Assembly: GCF_020882245.1 (NCBI RefSeq)
Contig: NC_083598.1
Location: 69,631,714 to 69,695,713 of the forward strand
Length of the DNA stretch: 64,000 bases
Direction: 5' to 3'
Source of the DNA: Rhopalosiphum padi
Lineage: Eukaryota > Arthropoda > Insecta > Hemiptera > Aphididae
The translations under genes and the position numbers were made by a program. Under the pieces are notes generated by a model. It worked only from the letters and a program-made list of their open reading frames with translations, searched no databases and had not been told where the DNA came from. Position 1 is the first letter of the stretch. Each line of letters starts with the position of its first letter. Of the stretch, positions 39,391-52,612 are shown in pieces.

Positions 39391-40442
39391 TCATTTTTCC
39401 TGATGCATAATTTTTTTTTATGACCTTATTTATATTGACTGTGTCTCGGAAGTAAACACTTCTCTTGAAATAATTCAACGGCATCTTTTTCACTATTCGG
39501 TAAATTCCAAATATTCATAAATACTAAATTATAACTAAAACAATAAATTTGAACGTCAAATACGTTTTTATACGATTAATATTATCGTTTAACAGTGGTG
39601 ATGACGGAGATTGTCTGAAGATGGCGGTTGTCAACAATCAACATGTATATAGTCTAGAATCTAGAGGATTTCGGAGTGTTTTATTGATATTTTAAACATA
39701 AAGTAAGTTATGTTAATTTAAAAATCAATAAAAAGATTATAAATTTAAAATACTAACTTTCTTTAAAATTTAAATATCAATAAATCTTTCCAATATGCCC
39801 GGATAATAATTTTATCTTTAAATTTTACAATATATAAATTTACTCTAGTTTTACAATAACATAATTAAATAGATTATTCTAATTATTGAATTATTCTGAA
39901 TGCAACACTTTCTATGTTACTTGTGTGTGAGATAGTTGACAGATATAATACTTGCAGATTTTTGTTTTAGATTTTAAAATCTAGTCGGAAAATTCATATA
40001 TTTATAGCCTCCCCCTCTATCAAAATTTGCTAGCGCCGGCCCTGGTGTGACCATTTTATATATATTCCAACATTATATTTCATTGCATGTTAGTGTGTAT
40101 AAACAAAGAAATATATTTATACATCCTGAGGATCAGTGTAGGTACTCATCATTACATAAGATTCCTTTAGGTATTTACTAAAATATATATAAAGTATAGC
40201 AACGACAAGAACTTAATAACATATCTTATGTTTTCATTAATATTTTAAATTCAAATACTTTTTTTAGAATTTACTGATATTGTTTGATTAAATTCAAAAA
40301 AATGTGTTACAAAATTGAAACTAAAATTAATAAATATTAATTAATTATATGTTTATTTCATATAAATATAATTTTAAAAAAATTCTACAAACAAATTACA
40401 GTAATAGGTTTCATAGGCTAAAATCTTAATTTTAACAACAGT
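39391..40442. other. AT-rich intergenic DNA with one transposon-like end
   Basis: At about 40016-40044, read in reverse, the sequence starts CAGGGCCGGCGCTAGCAAAT, a hAT-like terminus followed by a G-rich run. No partner end was found, so it is only a probable relic. AATAAA on the minus strand (40352-40357) is a likely poly(A) signal for mRpL27. Nothing else was seen. Confidence 0.5.
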
Positions 40443-41041
40443 CTAAATGGATTCAACAAGTTTAAATCGATTGTGTTGTGGCTTTGGTATAATATTAAAG
40501 AATTTTTTGTAAATTGTCTGTCCTTTGCGGTGGCTGTAAAATCTTTGAACCCAAGTATGATTCCAATTTGGATCCATCTTTTCACATGAAACAACTACTT
40601 TACCTTGTTCCAAAGCAAACAATGTGCCGTTGCGCCCAAAACCAACCTTTACGTATAAAAAATTATTAATACAATATTTCAAAAATTAAATAAGCTAGTA
40701 GCAACTTACATGAAGGCCTGGATGAAATCTTAGTTCCCTCTGCAATACTAACATGGTGCCAGCTTGGACTTCAAGGCCATCGTTGTACCTGATACCTCTA
40801 TGTTTAGGACGAACTCGGCCACCGACATTAGCTGTACTTGTACCAGATTTTTTGGATGCATATCGAACACTGTTACGAACTAAATAAATAATTTAAGCAC
40901 ACAGTTAATTGTAATCTATTGATAAGTTTAGATCATTTTAAATTTAACCTATTAAAATGTTAACAATAATTCCTTTTACTTACATAATAATGTCCCTACT
41001 GTTGAAACGAGATTAGGAAATGACAAATTACTTAGCATCAT
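40443..41041 (-). CDS. mRpL27: Mitochondrial large ribosomal subunit protein bL27m
   Basis: This is a nuclear-encoded protein of the mitoribosomal large subunit, of the bacterial L27 family that sits near the peptidyl-transferase centre. Three exons in reverse order (40984-41041, 40710-40879, 40443-40646) with GT-AG borders give 143 residues, close to the usual animal length. The first about 20 residues (MMLSNLSFPNLVSTVGTLLF) are hydrophobic/hydroxylated and suit a mitochondrial targeting sequence. The L27 core follows: RYASKKSGTSTANVGGRVRPK with the family Gly-rich, basic start, then GIRYNDGLEVQAGTMLVLQR, FHPGLHVGFGRNGTLFALEQG and KVVVSCEK. The start is the first of two adjacent ATGs (41041 downward); either would serve. 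It is transcribed away from ND-49, sharing a 396-bp gap. Confidence 0.94.
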
Positions 41042-41437
41042 GTAAACCAATAAAGAAATATTATAGCACCTTTGAATTTATTTTCAAAAATCTATTTTAC
41101 AAAATAATAAATAATCTGAAACGAAATTTTGAATCTAACAAAGTATGAAAGTAATAAACTAAAACTTTATTCAATAATAATTAATAGGTATTAGCTACAA
41201 TCACGCTTGTAGATAATAATATCAATCCGGCTCATAGTATTATCAAATATTTTGAAAAATCTGGTAATATTGTTTATTCTTCCATGGAAGACCTACAGAA
41301 ATAAGTGATAGGTATAGAATGATTAAATTAAATCGCTTACAAAAAAATTTCAATAGAGTATAGAGATAGGGTCTAGGGAACTTTTCTCCAGTTTCCCCTT
41401 TCGGTCTTTTGGTATCATAGTAATTTTCATATTAAAA
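41042..41437. promoter_or_regulatory. Shared head-to-head promoter region of mRpL27 and ND-49
   Basis: Only 396 bp separate the two start codons, and both genes run outward, so both 5' leaders and promoters must lie here or overlap it. No TATA box with a matching initiator was obvious. Both products are mitochondrial, which suggests co-regulation by inference. Confidence 0.7.
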
Positions 41438-44274
41438 ATGGTTTCAGTTTTGAATTTAGTGAAAAGAAATAACTTGGGCCACCTATCGAAGTATTTGGCC
41501 GCAAATGACCGAATCTATCAGTAAGTAAACATTAAATAATGTATACTACATAATGCTCACAACTATTAATTACTTACAGACACGTTAGGAGTGCATCAAA
41601 ATGGTACCCGGGCGTCGAAGAAATGAAAAAATTCGAACGACCTGTAATGTTTGTACCCGAAGAAGCAGGTGATTGGAAGGTGGAAGCATGGAATTCTAAT
41701 CCGCAGCCTGTTGAACGAGAAGTGAAAAACATGACCATCAATTTTGGACCACAACATCCAGCTGCCCACGGTGTACTTAGATTAGTACTTGAACTGGCAG
41801 GAGAGGTAAAACTCATGAATAACAAATAAATCATAATTTTATTACATGGTTATTAAATTGTAGGTTGTTATACGAGCTGATCCTCATATTGGACTTTTAC
41901 ACCGTGGTACAGAAAAATTAATTGAATACAAGACATATACTCAAGCATTGCCATATTTTGATCGTCTTGATTATGTATCTATGATGTGTAATGAACAGTG
42001 TTATTCGTTGGCTGTGGAAAAGTTGTTGAACATTGATATACCATTGAGGGCAAAGTATATCAGAAGTAAGAATTTTAATTACCTTTTTAAAATTCTTTAT
42101 TGATATTAATAATGAGGTTTTTTTTAAGCTTTGTTTGCGGAAATTACTCGTTTGTTAAATCATATTATGGCTATTGGTACACATGCGTTAGATATTGGTG
42201 CTATGACACCATTCTTTTGGTTATTTGAAGAACGAGAAAAAATGATGGAATTCTATGAAAGAGTATCTGGAGCTAGGATGCATGCTGCATACATTCGTCC
42301 CGGAGGTGTATCTCAGGTATGTAAATATGATACATAACACTATGAATATATTATATTTACATCAAAATGTATTTATTTAGGATATACCACTTGGATTAAT
42401 GGATGATATTTATCAGTTTATATCAAAGTTTGGAGAACGTATTGATGAAACTGAAGATATGCTTACAAATAATGGTATTTGGATTGCTAGGACACGTGAT
42501 ATAGGTGTTGTGAGCGCCGAAGACGCTCTAAATTTAGGTTTTAGGTTAGTTTCGTGCTGATTTATTTAAACTTTAATGAATATAAAATAATGTTGTTTTT
42601 TTAGTGGTGTTATGTTACGTGGTTCTGGTATCAAATGGGATTTACGTCAAACACAGCCTTATGATGCATACCATCTTGTTGATTTTGACATACCTATTGG
42701 TGCTCGTGGTGACTGTTATGACAGGTTAGTTATGAGTAGAGTTAAACACTTAAGATTGATATGCTCTAAAAATCTATGAAATATGCTCTTAAAATTTAAA
42801 AATATCATAATGTGCTCCAAAATGTTACATTATGCATCTATACTATAAAATACTGTACTGAAAATATACAATTATATTTAAAAAAAAAAAGCTTTTAAAG
42901 AATTATGTTAAGAACTTCATATTAATAATTTTCTTTGTTTACTGAAAAAAACTAATTTAATTTATCAATTAAATGTTTTTGTCTACCACAGACCACAAGT
43001 GTATAAAATATGACTGCAATAGTTGATAATACGCATATGTACTTAACATTAAATGTTTGTTTAATGATAACTTCAGTGAACTTTATTAATTTTTAAAATT
43101 TCTAATTACATAATATTTATTTGTATATATATTTGTCAGTATATTATTTAAAATTGCCTATTAAAATATATATACAACTGAGAATAACAATTTAATTTAT
43201 ATAAATTGACAACTTTGGGACCAAAATAGGTACTATCAGATTAATAAAAATGTTATGATATTGAAAAAAAATGTAATAATTCGCTCAAAAGTTATGTTTA
43301 ATATAAAATAAAAATGTTCCAAAATAACCTTATTTTATTATAAATGCAATGTAATGTGTTTTCGCGGAAGTATCAATTTATAGTTAGTTTTAAATTTGTT
43401 GAAGTCATCTAATCATTCGCTTGTTTTGAATTTTCATAACTATCATGGATATAACTTTTTCTAAATTGATTGTAAAAGAATTCCATGGTATATGAATTAT
43501 CTATTGCATCTATTATAATAAAGAACTATTTCATGATTATATACATTTATTGTTATTATATGTATATATTCATATATGTTTATTGGCTATTGTATTTTAT
43601 GTGATGTTATGTGTTTTGTATATTTTAATGTATTTGTTTGTATTTGCAGATACTTATGTAGAGTTGCAGAAATGAGACAATCACTCAGAATTATTGAACA
43701 GTGTTTGAATCAAATGCCAGCTGGAGAAATTAAAACTGATGACATGAAAGTATCAACACCATCTAGATCAGAAATGAAAGTAATAAATCAATATTCAATA
43801 TATTTAGCACTAAAAATGTTTATTGTATAACTTATTTATACTTTTAGAACTCCATGGAAGCCTTAATTCATCATTTCAAATTGTTTACACAAGGTTATCA
43901 AGTACCTCCAGGTGCTACATATACTGCAATTGAAGCACCCAAGGGTAACTAAAACACATTTCTATTTTTTTTTTATAGTTCTTGATAATTATTAATTATT
44001 TTTTATAGGTGAATTTGGTGTTTATTTAGTTTCTGATGGTACTTCTAAACCATATAGATGTAAAATCAAAGCACCTGGATTTGCACATCTTGCTGCATTA
44101 GAGAAGATAGGAAAAAAACACTTCCTTGCTGATATTGTTGCTATTATTGGTAATTACTAACTTATTTCAATAACTTTTAATTATTACTTAGCATTAAATA
44201 GTGACTCATTTATATTCAACATTTTTTTTTTTTTAGGAACTCTTGACGTTGTCTTTGGTGAAATTGATCGTTAA
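41438..44274 (+). CDS. ND-49: NADH dehydrogenase (ubiquinone) Fe-S protein 2, complex I 49-kDa subunit
   Basis: This is NDUFS2, the complex I core subunit that with PSST forms the quinone-binding site on the matrix side of the inner mitochondrial membrane. Ten exons (41438-41520, 41580-41805, 41864-42065, 42129-42316, 42381-42544, 42605-42724, 43650-43779, 43848-43944, 44009-44149, 44237-44274) join in phase to 462 residues, the normal family length. The first 35 or so residues form a basic targeting leader. Hallmarks: NFGPQHPAAHGVLRLVLELA (quinone-site His), DPHIGLLHRGTEKLIEYKTY, YFDRLDYVSMMCNEQ, EITRLLNHIMAIGTHALDIG, RMHAAYIRPGGVSQDIP, RGSGIKWDLRQTQPYDAY, APKGEFGVYLVSDG, and the invariant end DVVFGEIDR-stop. 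Intron 6 (925 bp) is the only long one. AATAAA occurs at 44359. Assignment is secure. Confidence 0.98.
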
Positions 44275-45184
44275 GTTTTTGTGTTTATTGGTAAGTATTT
44301 GTTCTTGTTTCAAAGCTAAGTAACTTAATATAATGTCATTTGTTATTCAATGATTTAAAATAAATTATTTTTTAGCTTACACGCATTTTATTGATTCTAA
44401 AGTTATTGTATTTACCAGATTATCTAGTGTATTATAATTAATAATGTGTTATATGGCATTCGTATATAACTAAATTTATCTGTTATGAAATATTATTTGC
44501 AAAGATAAAATATTTTCTGTGTACGTTAGTTTTTATTTAACCATAAAATGTTTAAAAACATTTGATATGTTAGTATTTTTAGCCTAGAAATATAGATTAT
44601 TTTAAAATATAATTGAATTATATAAATACTAAATAGCATTCTTTACTCATTATGTACATATAATATTTGATAGAATGTAATAAAATTATTTCTTGTAACT
44701 ATTTAATAAATTATAGTTATATATTATATTCCAATAAATGTATTTGTTATTCTAACAAATATTCTCAGTAGGTGACAAAAACTTTTATAAATAAATATTC
44801 TTTTTAATATAATAAGTAATATAATTTGATTTTTTAAAACCCTCAGATGCATATTGATAATTAAATCTAAAAGTATATAAATTATATATTTTTTTTTCAG
44901 ACACAAGTGCAGTATTGTTCCTGTGCATTATATAATATATTAAATCATGAAGTAAAGTGTTTTTATAGAGATAAAGCTGTATAAATATTGAAATTATATT
45001 AATTTTATCTAAGTATACTACAGTAGTGCAAAACTACTGGTTGATTAACTGTATATATTTATTTTTAATTAATAAGCCCTAGTTGTTTTAGATTCAATCT
45101 TGTTTATGACACTTTCTTCAAGTCATATTAATACAAACAACTATAATAATATACGTTATGTAAAATTATGTTGTGTGTTATCTT

Positions 45185-45520
45185 AAGTACCGGATCTAGG
45201 GGAAGGGGGGAATCCGGGGCCCATGTCACGGGCGCTAAACATTATAAGAGAGCAAATTTCAAATTTTAAACTCATACTTTTTTTATTACATTTTAATTTT
45301 TTTAATACAATTGGAATCGTTTATAGTCAGATTATTATTACATTAGTATTTACAAATTAAATAGTTTTAATTCGATAATTCAACATAGTTATGTTAGCAA
45401 TGATCACGGAACGAGAGTACATAAGTATAACTGTGGTATAATAGAGGAAGCTGGATTATGGGAGGGGGAGCTAATTTTAAACTTTGTCCCAGGTAAAAAA
45501 ATATACTAGATCCGGCACTG
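45185..45520. mobile_element. hAT-type MITE with perfect 8-bp target-site duplication
   Basis: The 336-bp element is bounded by direct repeats gttatctt (45177-45184 and 45521-45528). Its ends are inverted matches: left aagtaccggatctag, right in reverse cagtgccggatctag. The 8-bp duplication and CAGTG-type end are hallmarks of the hAT superfamily. There is no coding capacity. The left terminal C appears mutated to A. Confidence 0.85.
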
Positions 45521-45796
45521 GTTATCTTACAAACATAAAACATTATATTAATTTTTATTTTTTAAAGACAACATGAAGTTATTATTCAAGATTAAAAATA
45601 ACAGTACCAAAAATAAATTCATTATGAGAGTACCTAATTTATTTATTAAAAATTGTTGATGCTAATTTGCTTTATAAGGCTTCCAAAGACACTTTTTACA
45701 CACATGTTTTTGTTAGACTATTACTAATCAGCTACAAAATCATAAGTGATGCTGGAGTTACTATCAAGTGCACAACTGCTATAGCAGTGATGTCCG

Positions 45797-45828
45797 CACA
45801 GACTTCTATACTTGTATAGAAGTCTGTG
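45797..45828. repeat. 32-bp perfect palindrome
   Basis: The sequence cacagacttctatac is followed by tt and its exact reverse complement, a 15-bp stem with a 2-base loop. It is flanked on both sides by the direct repeat gatgtccg. It may have arisen by local template switching. Confidence 0.9.
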
Positions 45829-47384
45829 GATGTCCGTCAACATGTTAAGATATAATAACATAAATTTAATAACTATTATTTTTATATAAAAAAAAAGTTA
45901 TGCATGATGAAAATAAACAGAAACTTAAAATAAATATAGGTAAATGTGGTTAACATACTATTAAGAAGTATTGTTGTCTTACGTTATTTTTGTAAAAGAT
46001 ATACTTTTTTTTGAAAAGTTGGTTTGTCCTGGTTAGGTAAAAAATAAAATTGTAACCTGATGTTATTTGGCACCCGGATTTTGAATCATTTTAAAAGATA
46101 GATGTGTGCATCTATATGACCAATTTATTGCTTGTACCATAAAGTGTGTATTTAGAATATGTCTTTCCTTTAAAAAACCTTTTCTTTGAACTTGTAAATC
46201 AGGTAATCAGGTTTATAATCATAAGGATGGTATTTATATAATATATTTTAGTAGAAGTACAAAATAGCAATATAAAATTGCTATGACAAACCTATAACAG
46301 TTTTTTATTACTCCATTTTATAATAAATTATATCGTAAGATAACCGACAGCCGACAGGTAAGTACACTACCACAGTACTACGTAGTACGTAATATTCTTA
46401 TATTAGTATTTAGTAAATTACGTTTTAAGAATTTATTCTTTATATGTATATCTATAATTAGTTGAAAAAATAAATCCATTATCAATACTGTTATCATCGA
46501 ATTCCTATTAGCTGGTGTATCATACTATCTGACTATCATTTTATTCAGTGACCTGTGGAGTGTGGTACTGGTGGTAGACTGGTAGTACCTACTACCTACT
46601 AACTGTGTAACTAAGGAAACGACATTTCAGCAAACTCCATGCATTTTATAACGTTTAAAAACTGATTGATCGATGGATGATGACCAATATCCTTTATTTA
46701 TTGATCAAACACTATAGCGAGCACTGAACAGTGTGAAATTTTAGTTATAATTAATAGTCAATATTAATATTTTCAGTGTGTGCTTAAAGTAGAATCTCAA
46801 TACCTACGTTACTTAATGTGAGTATCTATAATTTGTATTATTTTTTTTTATTTGTTATAAATTATTATGCACAATCTGTATTCTGTACCAGTAAGTATAA
46901 TGAATGAGCTATATGAAAAAAAATAAAAAAAATATGAACGATTTGAATGAAGAAGCCATCCATTGATGACAATTCTATAATATAAAAATTATTTTAATTT
47001 GACATAAAATTTACAAAAACAAGCAAACCAGAAATTAAATAATATTGAATAATCAAGTATTGATATAACTGAGTAACATAAATTATATTATTAAGGATTT
47101 TGTTCATTTTTTATATTTTGGCATTTTTTACACTAGTATAAATGCTAAATTCTATTCGTTTAGAATGTTTTTAATACACACAAATTAAGCAGTAGATAGT
47201 AAGTCTAGTAAGTAGTAATTTAGAATTTACCACAATTTCTAATCAACTCATTTAAAAAATATATTAAATTAACTGTGTACTTCCTTCTTTTCAGAACTTA
47301 ATTTTCCAATGTCAAGTTTGATGCATTGAAAATATTTTATTCTACTTTTTTATATACCTACTTAATTATGTTTCAGTTTTAAAA

Positions 47385-49628
47385 ATGGGTCGCTTAGCTA
47401 CTGTAGCCGTAAGCTGCTTGAATCAGTGGTCATTAGATTTTGACGGTAATAAACGTCGTATATTGGAAAGCATTGAAATTGCAAAGCAATTCAATGCAAC
47501 ATATCGTAGTGGGCCTGAACTTGAAATATGTGGCTACAGTTGTGAAGATCACTTCCTTGAGAGTGATACACTTTTACACTCTTGGCAAGTTCTGATTGAA
47601 ATAATGGTTCATCAATCTTCATCAGATATTTTGGTTTGTTACAGAAATTATTTTATCATACTATATCATTATTTGTTTTTTAAATACATTAATAATATTT
47701 AAAAAAAAACACATATTTAGATTGATGTCGGCATGCCAGTGATGCACAAGAATTCCACCTACAATTGCCGAGTTGTATTTCTTAACAAGCGTATATTATT
47801 GATTAGACCTAAGTTACAAATGTGTGATTCTGGTAATTATAGAGAATCTCGTTGGTTTACTCCTTGGAGGAAATTACGCACAGTTGAAGATTTTTATCTA
47901 CCTCGAATTGTGCAAAAGCATACAGGCCAAACTATTGTACCTTTTGGAGATGCTGTTATTGCCACCTCTGATACATGCATTGGATATGAAATATGTGAAG
48001 AATTGTGGACTCCAAACAGTACACATATCCCATTATGTACGGACGGCGTTGAAATAATTGTTAATAGTTCTGGCTCATATATGGAATTGCGTAAATCTTT
48101 AATTGTTTTAGATCTGATTAAATCTGCCACTTTTAAAAATGGTGGATGTTATTTGTATAGTAATCTCAGAGGATGTGATGGCCAACGTGTATACTTCAAC
48201 GGTTGTTCAAATATTGTGATGAATGGTTCTTTAATAAAAGTTGGTACTCAATTTAATCTAAAAGAAGTAGAAGTTACATGTGCTACTATTGACTTAGAAG
48301 ATATTCGCAGTTACAGAAATGCTATAAGGTCTAGATCTAGCTCTAATTCAGAGTCGTACTACAGAGTTAATGTACACGACTTTAGTTTATCAAGAAAAAC
48401 ACGAAAAATACCAGATCCCATTTTGACAGACTTTAAATGTTTATCCCCTGAAGAAGAGATTGCCTTAGGACCAGCATGTTGGCTTTGGGATTATTTGAGA
48501 CGTTCTAAGCAAGGTGGATACTTTTTACCATTGAGTGGTGGTATTGATTCATCAAGTACAGCATGCATAGTATTTTCGATGTGCAATTTAATATATCAAG
48601 CGTGTAAAGACGGCGACACACAAGTTTTGAATGAAGTACGTACAATAGTTGGTCAACAAAATTATTTCCCTCCAAATGCAAAAGAGTTATGCAATCAATT
48701 GTTTACAACTTGTTATATGGCCACTGAGAATTCGTCTACTCAAACAAGAAAACGAGCAGAAGAATTATCTTCTCAGATATCTAGTTATCATTTGAGTGTT
48801 GTAATTGATAAGGTTGTTTCTTCTGTGATTTCTGTTTTTGTTGGTCTAACTGGTAAAACACCACAATTTGCAGTGTATGGTGGATCTCCACGTGAATCTC
48901 TTGCTCTACAAAATGTACAGGCTCGATTGAGAATGGTACTGACATATTTATTTGCTCAATTAATGCTTTGGGTCCGTGGTAGACAAGGAGGACTATTGGT
49001 CTTAGGTTCGGCTAATGTTGATGAAGCTCTTAGAGGATATATGACAAAATATGACTGTTCTAGTGCTGATATAAATCCAATTGGTGGCATATCAAAATGT
49101 GATCTCAGATTGTTTCTTAGATATTTTAAATCTAAGTATTCATTGTCATCAATTGATGATATAATAAATGCCACTCCTACAGCAGAATTAGAGCCCTTGA
49201 TAGCAGGACGCATTGCACAGTCAGATGAAGTGGATATGGGCATGACTTATGACGAGCTATGTGTTTATGGAAAGTTAAGAAAGCAAAATTATTGTGGCCC
49301 ATACAGTATGTTTTGTAAATTGTTGTTATTGTGGGGTGATAAGTATACGGCTGAACAAATTGCAGAAAAAGTAAAACATTTTTTTAGATGTTATGCTATA
49401 AACAGACATAAAATGACAATCTTGACTCCTAGTTATCATGCTGAAGCATATAGTCCTGATGACAACCGGTTTGACCATCGTCCATTTCTATACAATGTTA
49501 TGTGGCCATGGCAGTTCAGGTGCATCGATCATAAAGTTGAAGAATTTAATAATAAAAAAAATGAAATTTCTAGGTACCCCTTATCCTTAGAATCAAACAG
49601 AAGTGAAAAATATGCAGTAAATGTTTAA
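47385..49628 (+). CDS. NADSYN1: Glutamine-dependent NAD+ synthetase
   Basis: The enzyme makes NAD+ from nicotinic acid adenine dinucleotide, ATP and glutamine, the last step of the de novo and Preiss-Handler routes in the cytosol. Two exons (47385-47633 and 47721-49628) give 718 residues, close to the roughly 700 of eukaryotic enzymes. The N-terminal nitrilase-type glutaminase domain has all three catalytic residues: Glu45 (GPELEICGYSCEDHF), Lys114 (LLIRPKLQM) and Cys175 (GYEICEELWTP). The C-terminal synthetase domain has the ATP pyrophosphatase P-loop SGGIDSS at 355-361, then AVYGGSPRESLALQNVQARL, LVLGSANVDEALRGY and NPIGGISKCDLR. The start is the first ATG of the frame and gives the expected MGRLATVAVSCLNQW opening. 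The single large second exon is notable. AATAAA occurs at 49771. Confidence 0.98.
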
Positions 49629-51479
49629 TAGAATTATTGTTTGATTGTTATTTTTCTAGTTATATTTTAAATACTATCAGAAGACTAATTATATTTTTAT
49701 TACCTAGATAAATCAAAAGTAGCTTATATTCATGTTATTTTAATCACGTGCTAATTATTGTAAAAAGAGTAATAAATTAATAACATTTATTTTTAGTATA
49801 GATTTATTCCATTACAATTTTTAATGGTTAAAATATTGAAAATACTTAAATACTTACATTTAATTTGTCATTTTTTTTTTATTTATTCAAACTCAAAGAG
49901 TGACAAAATAAAAATGTTCATACATTGTTATGTAGCCAAGTTTTAATATACCAGTCTATGAGTTGATGAATTTAAGCCAATTCATATGCTTTAAAAATGT
50001 ATGATATAGAAAATTTATATTAAGCTGTACCAATTTTTTGAAATAAAATTTAATTCATTAATAACAGAGTGAATTTTAAGAATATAATCTGCACTTTAAC
50101 ATAAGTTTTTTTACAAGATTTAAATTTTTTACAATAATATTATAAATTATAATACATTTAGAGATTTGGGTTTTAATGAAGTTACAAGTTATCAGTTGAC
50201 AGTTTATCACCTGCTGTATTAGTATCATCATTAATATTATATACAAATTGTATTACTAATTAAGTATGTTGCCACTTTACGGGACACTCTTCTATTATTT
50301 TTATTTTACAATGTGTTTTAATTTTCTTTTGTTTATAGACTTTTATTGAAGAAAACATGGGATTTTCAACTTAATATCTTTTCTTGTAAAGTTGTAAAAT
50401 AGATAGATAGTTAGTAGTTGTTACTTTGGTAGTAAAAAATTTCCAGTACTTTTCTTAATAATTGAGAGAAATGGAAATTTTTATGTAAAATTAGTTTTCG
50501 ACAATTATTTTGTCGTAATTCAAAAACTTACTAATTTTCCATAAATGTTTAAGTAGGTACATTAACATTTTTTATTAATGTGTATAAACAGTTTTTCTAT
50601 CAGTCGAAAAACTTAAAAAGAATATGTAATATAACTAATACAAAATTCTTCATAAATTGTTATTATAGCTATTTAAAAATTTTAAAGTTACATAGGAATT
50701 AGGAATGATTCTTGTTATAAGCATTATTTGCTTCAAATTGCAAAATTTATCAAAAGCATTAATTGCAAATTTTATTTTGTAGTTAAAAATGTATTTAATA
50801 TTTACGTATACCGGTATACCTGTAATATAATTAATTAATTAATTTTCTATGGAAAAATATATTTTCACATGATTTAGATTAGATTATACTATTGCCTACT
50901 TATACCATGAAATTAAGCATGCCATTCTACAGTACCTAAATCGGTATTGACTCAAAAGTTAATAAATATAATACATAGGTATTATTATAATTTATAATTA
51001 AATATTAATAATATAATAAATGAAATGTTTTCTGGTAAAATTTATTCAGCTTACTATTTTATAAACAGTAAAATAAATTATTATTGTAGCAATTTAGATA
51101 TATATATATATATATCATAAAATATACTGTTCATTAAAAATGTATAAACTACAATTGGTTTTTATTTAAAAATAATACTTACCTATGTATAAATAAAAAA
51201 ACATTTTTGCTTATTATTTGTAATTTCCTATAGTAGGTAACTGGACCCATTCTCATTAGTAAAATATCATCTAATATTGCTGGTCAATATACAGCATATT
51301 AAATTTATATTTATTTATAATTAGCAATAATTTAAGGTACAAATATCGCACAAATTATTTTAATCCTAAAAAATATATTAGAAAGTAAAAAACTGATTAT
51401 TTTTTGTAAAGTAAATTGGGTGTTCGATTAGTAAAATATATTTAGATTTTATTGAATTATTTTAAAATATAAATACAAT

Positions 51480-52612
51480 CAAGGGCGTATTTAGGGGGGG
51501 TGATATGGGCGTTAGAACACCCCCATCGGCCGTATTTTGTTTTATTTGATCAAACTCCAAACTTGCTCACAAAGTGCAAGAAATAATCATTCATAATTGT
51601 AGTTCTATTATTTTTCCCGGGGTCTATATTCTAATGGTTTTCGTAAAAATTTTGAATGCATTAAATTTCCTCTACCTACTGAGGTAACTGAGTTCACAAA
51701 TCACAATTATAACTCTTATCTAAATGTGAAAATATTTATTAGATAATATAGATATTTTATATTAATTTTATTCCCAATAACTTTTTTTTGATATTATGAA
51801 AATAAATTAATTTTTACACATCATCTACCTAAACTACTTAAATACTTAAAACTAATTACATAATAATGTTTAAATATAATTTTAAAATAAATAATATTAT
51901 TACTTTTCAACAGATTCTGAGATAATATAATATAATTATATACATAATAATGTATTTCCAACAGCACAACAATTTTCTCAGCATCGCAAACAATGCTCAA
52001 CAGCGCCTTGCGGCTTACATTATACCCCGATTTTTCCCACAATTCACTGGCTGTTGGTCATGTTGACAACGATCCTTGTCACTGCATCTAAGAGTGGATA
52101 ACACTCCTTTTCAATTCTCTGCAGAGGCGTAGACATAAAAGTTATTTAAGAAATACCGTTGAAGAAAACAGGCTGAATGGCTAAGAATTAATGAATATCC
52201 ATAGAGATATACCTATATCTACAGCAGAGGTTTTTGACGAATTTGCTCTCCAATGCCGTCGCTTATAATTCGAATAGGCAAGTAATCATAATATTTGTAT
52301 CATTATATTCATTCTATTCAATTTCATGTTTTTTTTTAATACTATAGGTTATAGTTGTTGGTTTAGTGTTATATTTATTTTATGTGATTTATAATATAAC
52401 AGTTAATATTTTAGTTATAGTACCTATAAATACTATAAAAGTTTTATACAATTTGTAGATCTTACACATACTGTCTATATATAATAATTTATATTAATAC
52501 ATGGTATTTATTACCTAATGTAAATAAGGGGTGTGGGGGTGGAGCACCTGCCTACCATAAGTCTATTAAATTTTAAAACCCCCCCGTAAAATAAATCCGG
52601 GATACGCCACTG
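51480..52612. mobile_element. hAT transposon derivative with 8-bp target-site duplication
   Basis: The 1,133-bp element lies between perfect direct repeats aatacaat (51472-51479 and 52613-52620). Ends: left caagggcgtatttagggg, right in reverse cagtggcgtatcccggat, followed on both sides by G/C-runs. Near the right end a decayed transposase C-terminus remains (52131-52267). It is an internally deleted, non-autonomous relic of an autonomous hAT element. Confidence 0.88.
52131..52267 (+). pseudogene. Remnant of hAT transposase C-terminal dimerisation region
   Basis: One frame reads RHKSYLRNTVEENRLNG, a stop, then ELMNIHRDIPISTAEVFDEF and ALQCRRL-stop. This matches the conserved C-terminal pattern of hAT transposases (K-x-YLRxTMxxxRLNGLALxxIHRDI, then a Phe-Ala-x-x-x-Arg-Arg end). 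The single stop replaces a Leu codon in the expected NGL. The rest of the transposase is absent or decayed beyond recognition. Confidence 0.75.

Larger units (their letters stand above)
44275..47384. other. ND-49 3' flank to NADSYN promoter; contains a hAT MITE and hairpin
   Basis: AT-rich DNA between two genes on the same strand. It holds a small hAT element (45185-45520) and a 32-bp perfect palindrome (45797-45828). A cagt-rich acceptor-like tgtttcag at 47368-47375, just before the NADSYN start codon, hints at a spliced 5' UTR. No other gene was seen. Confidence 0.6.

Noticed and set aside
44290..44375. Possible 3' UTR intron of ND-49 (gtaagt to ttttttag)
   Set aside because: The splice-site pair is plausible but an AATAAA lies within it at 44359, and no evidence favours splicing after the stop codon.
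51821..52042. 73-codon minus-strand frame inside the 51480-52612 element
   Set aside because: The identifiable transposase remnant is on the plus strand; this frame has no hAT signature.
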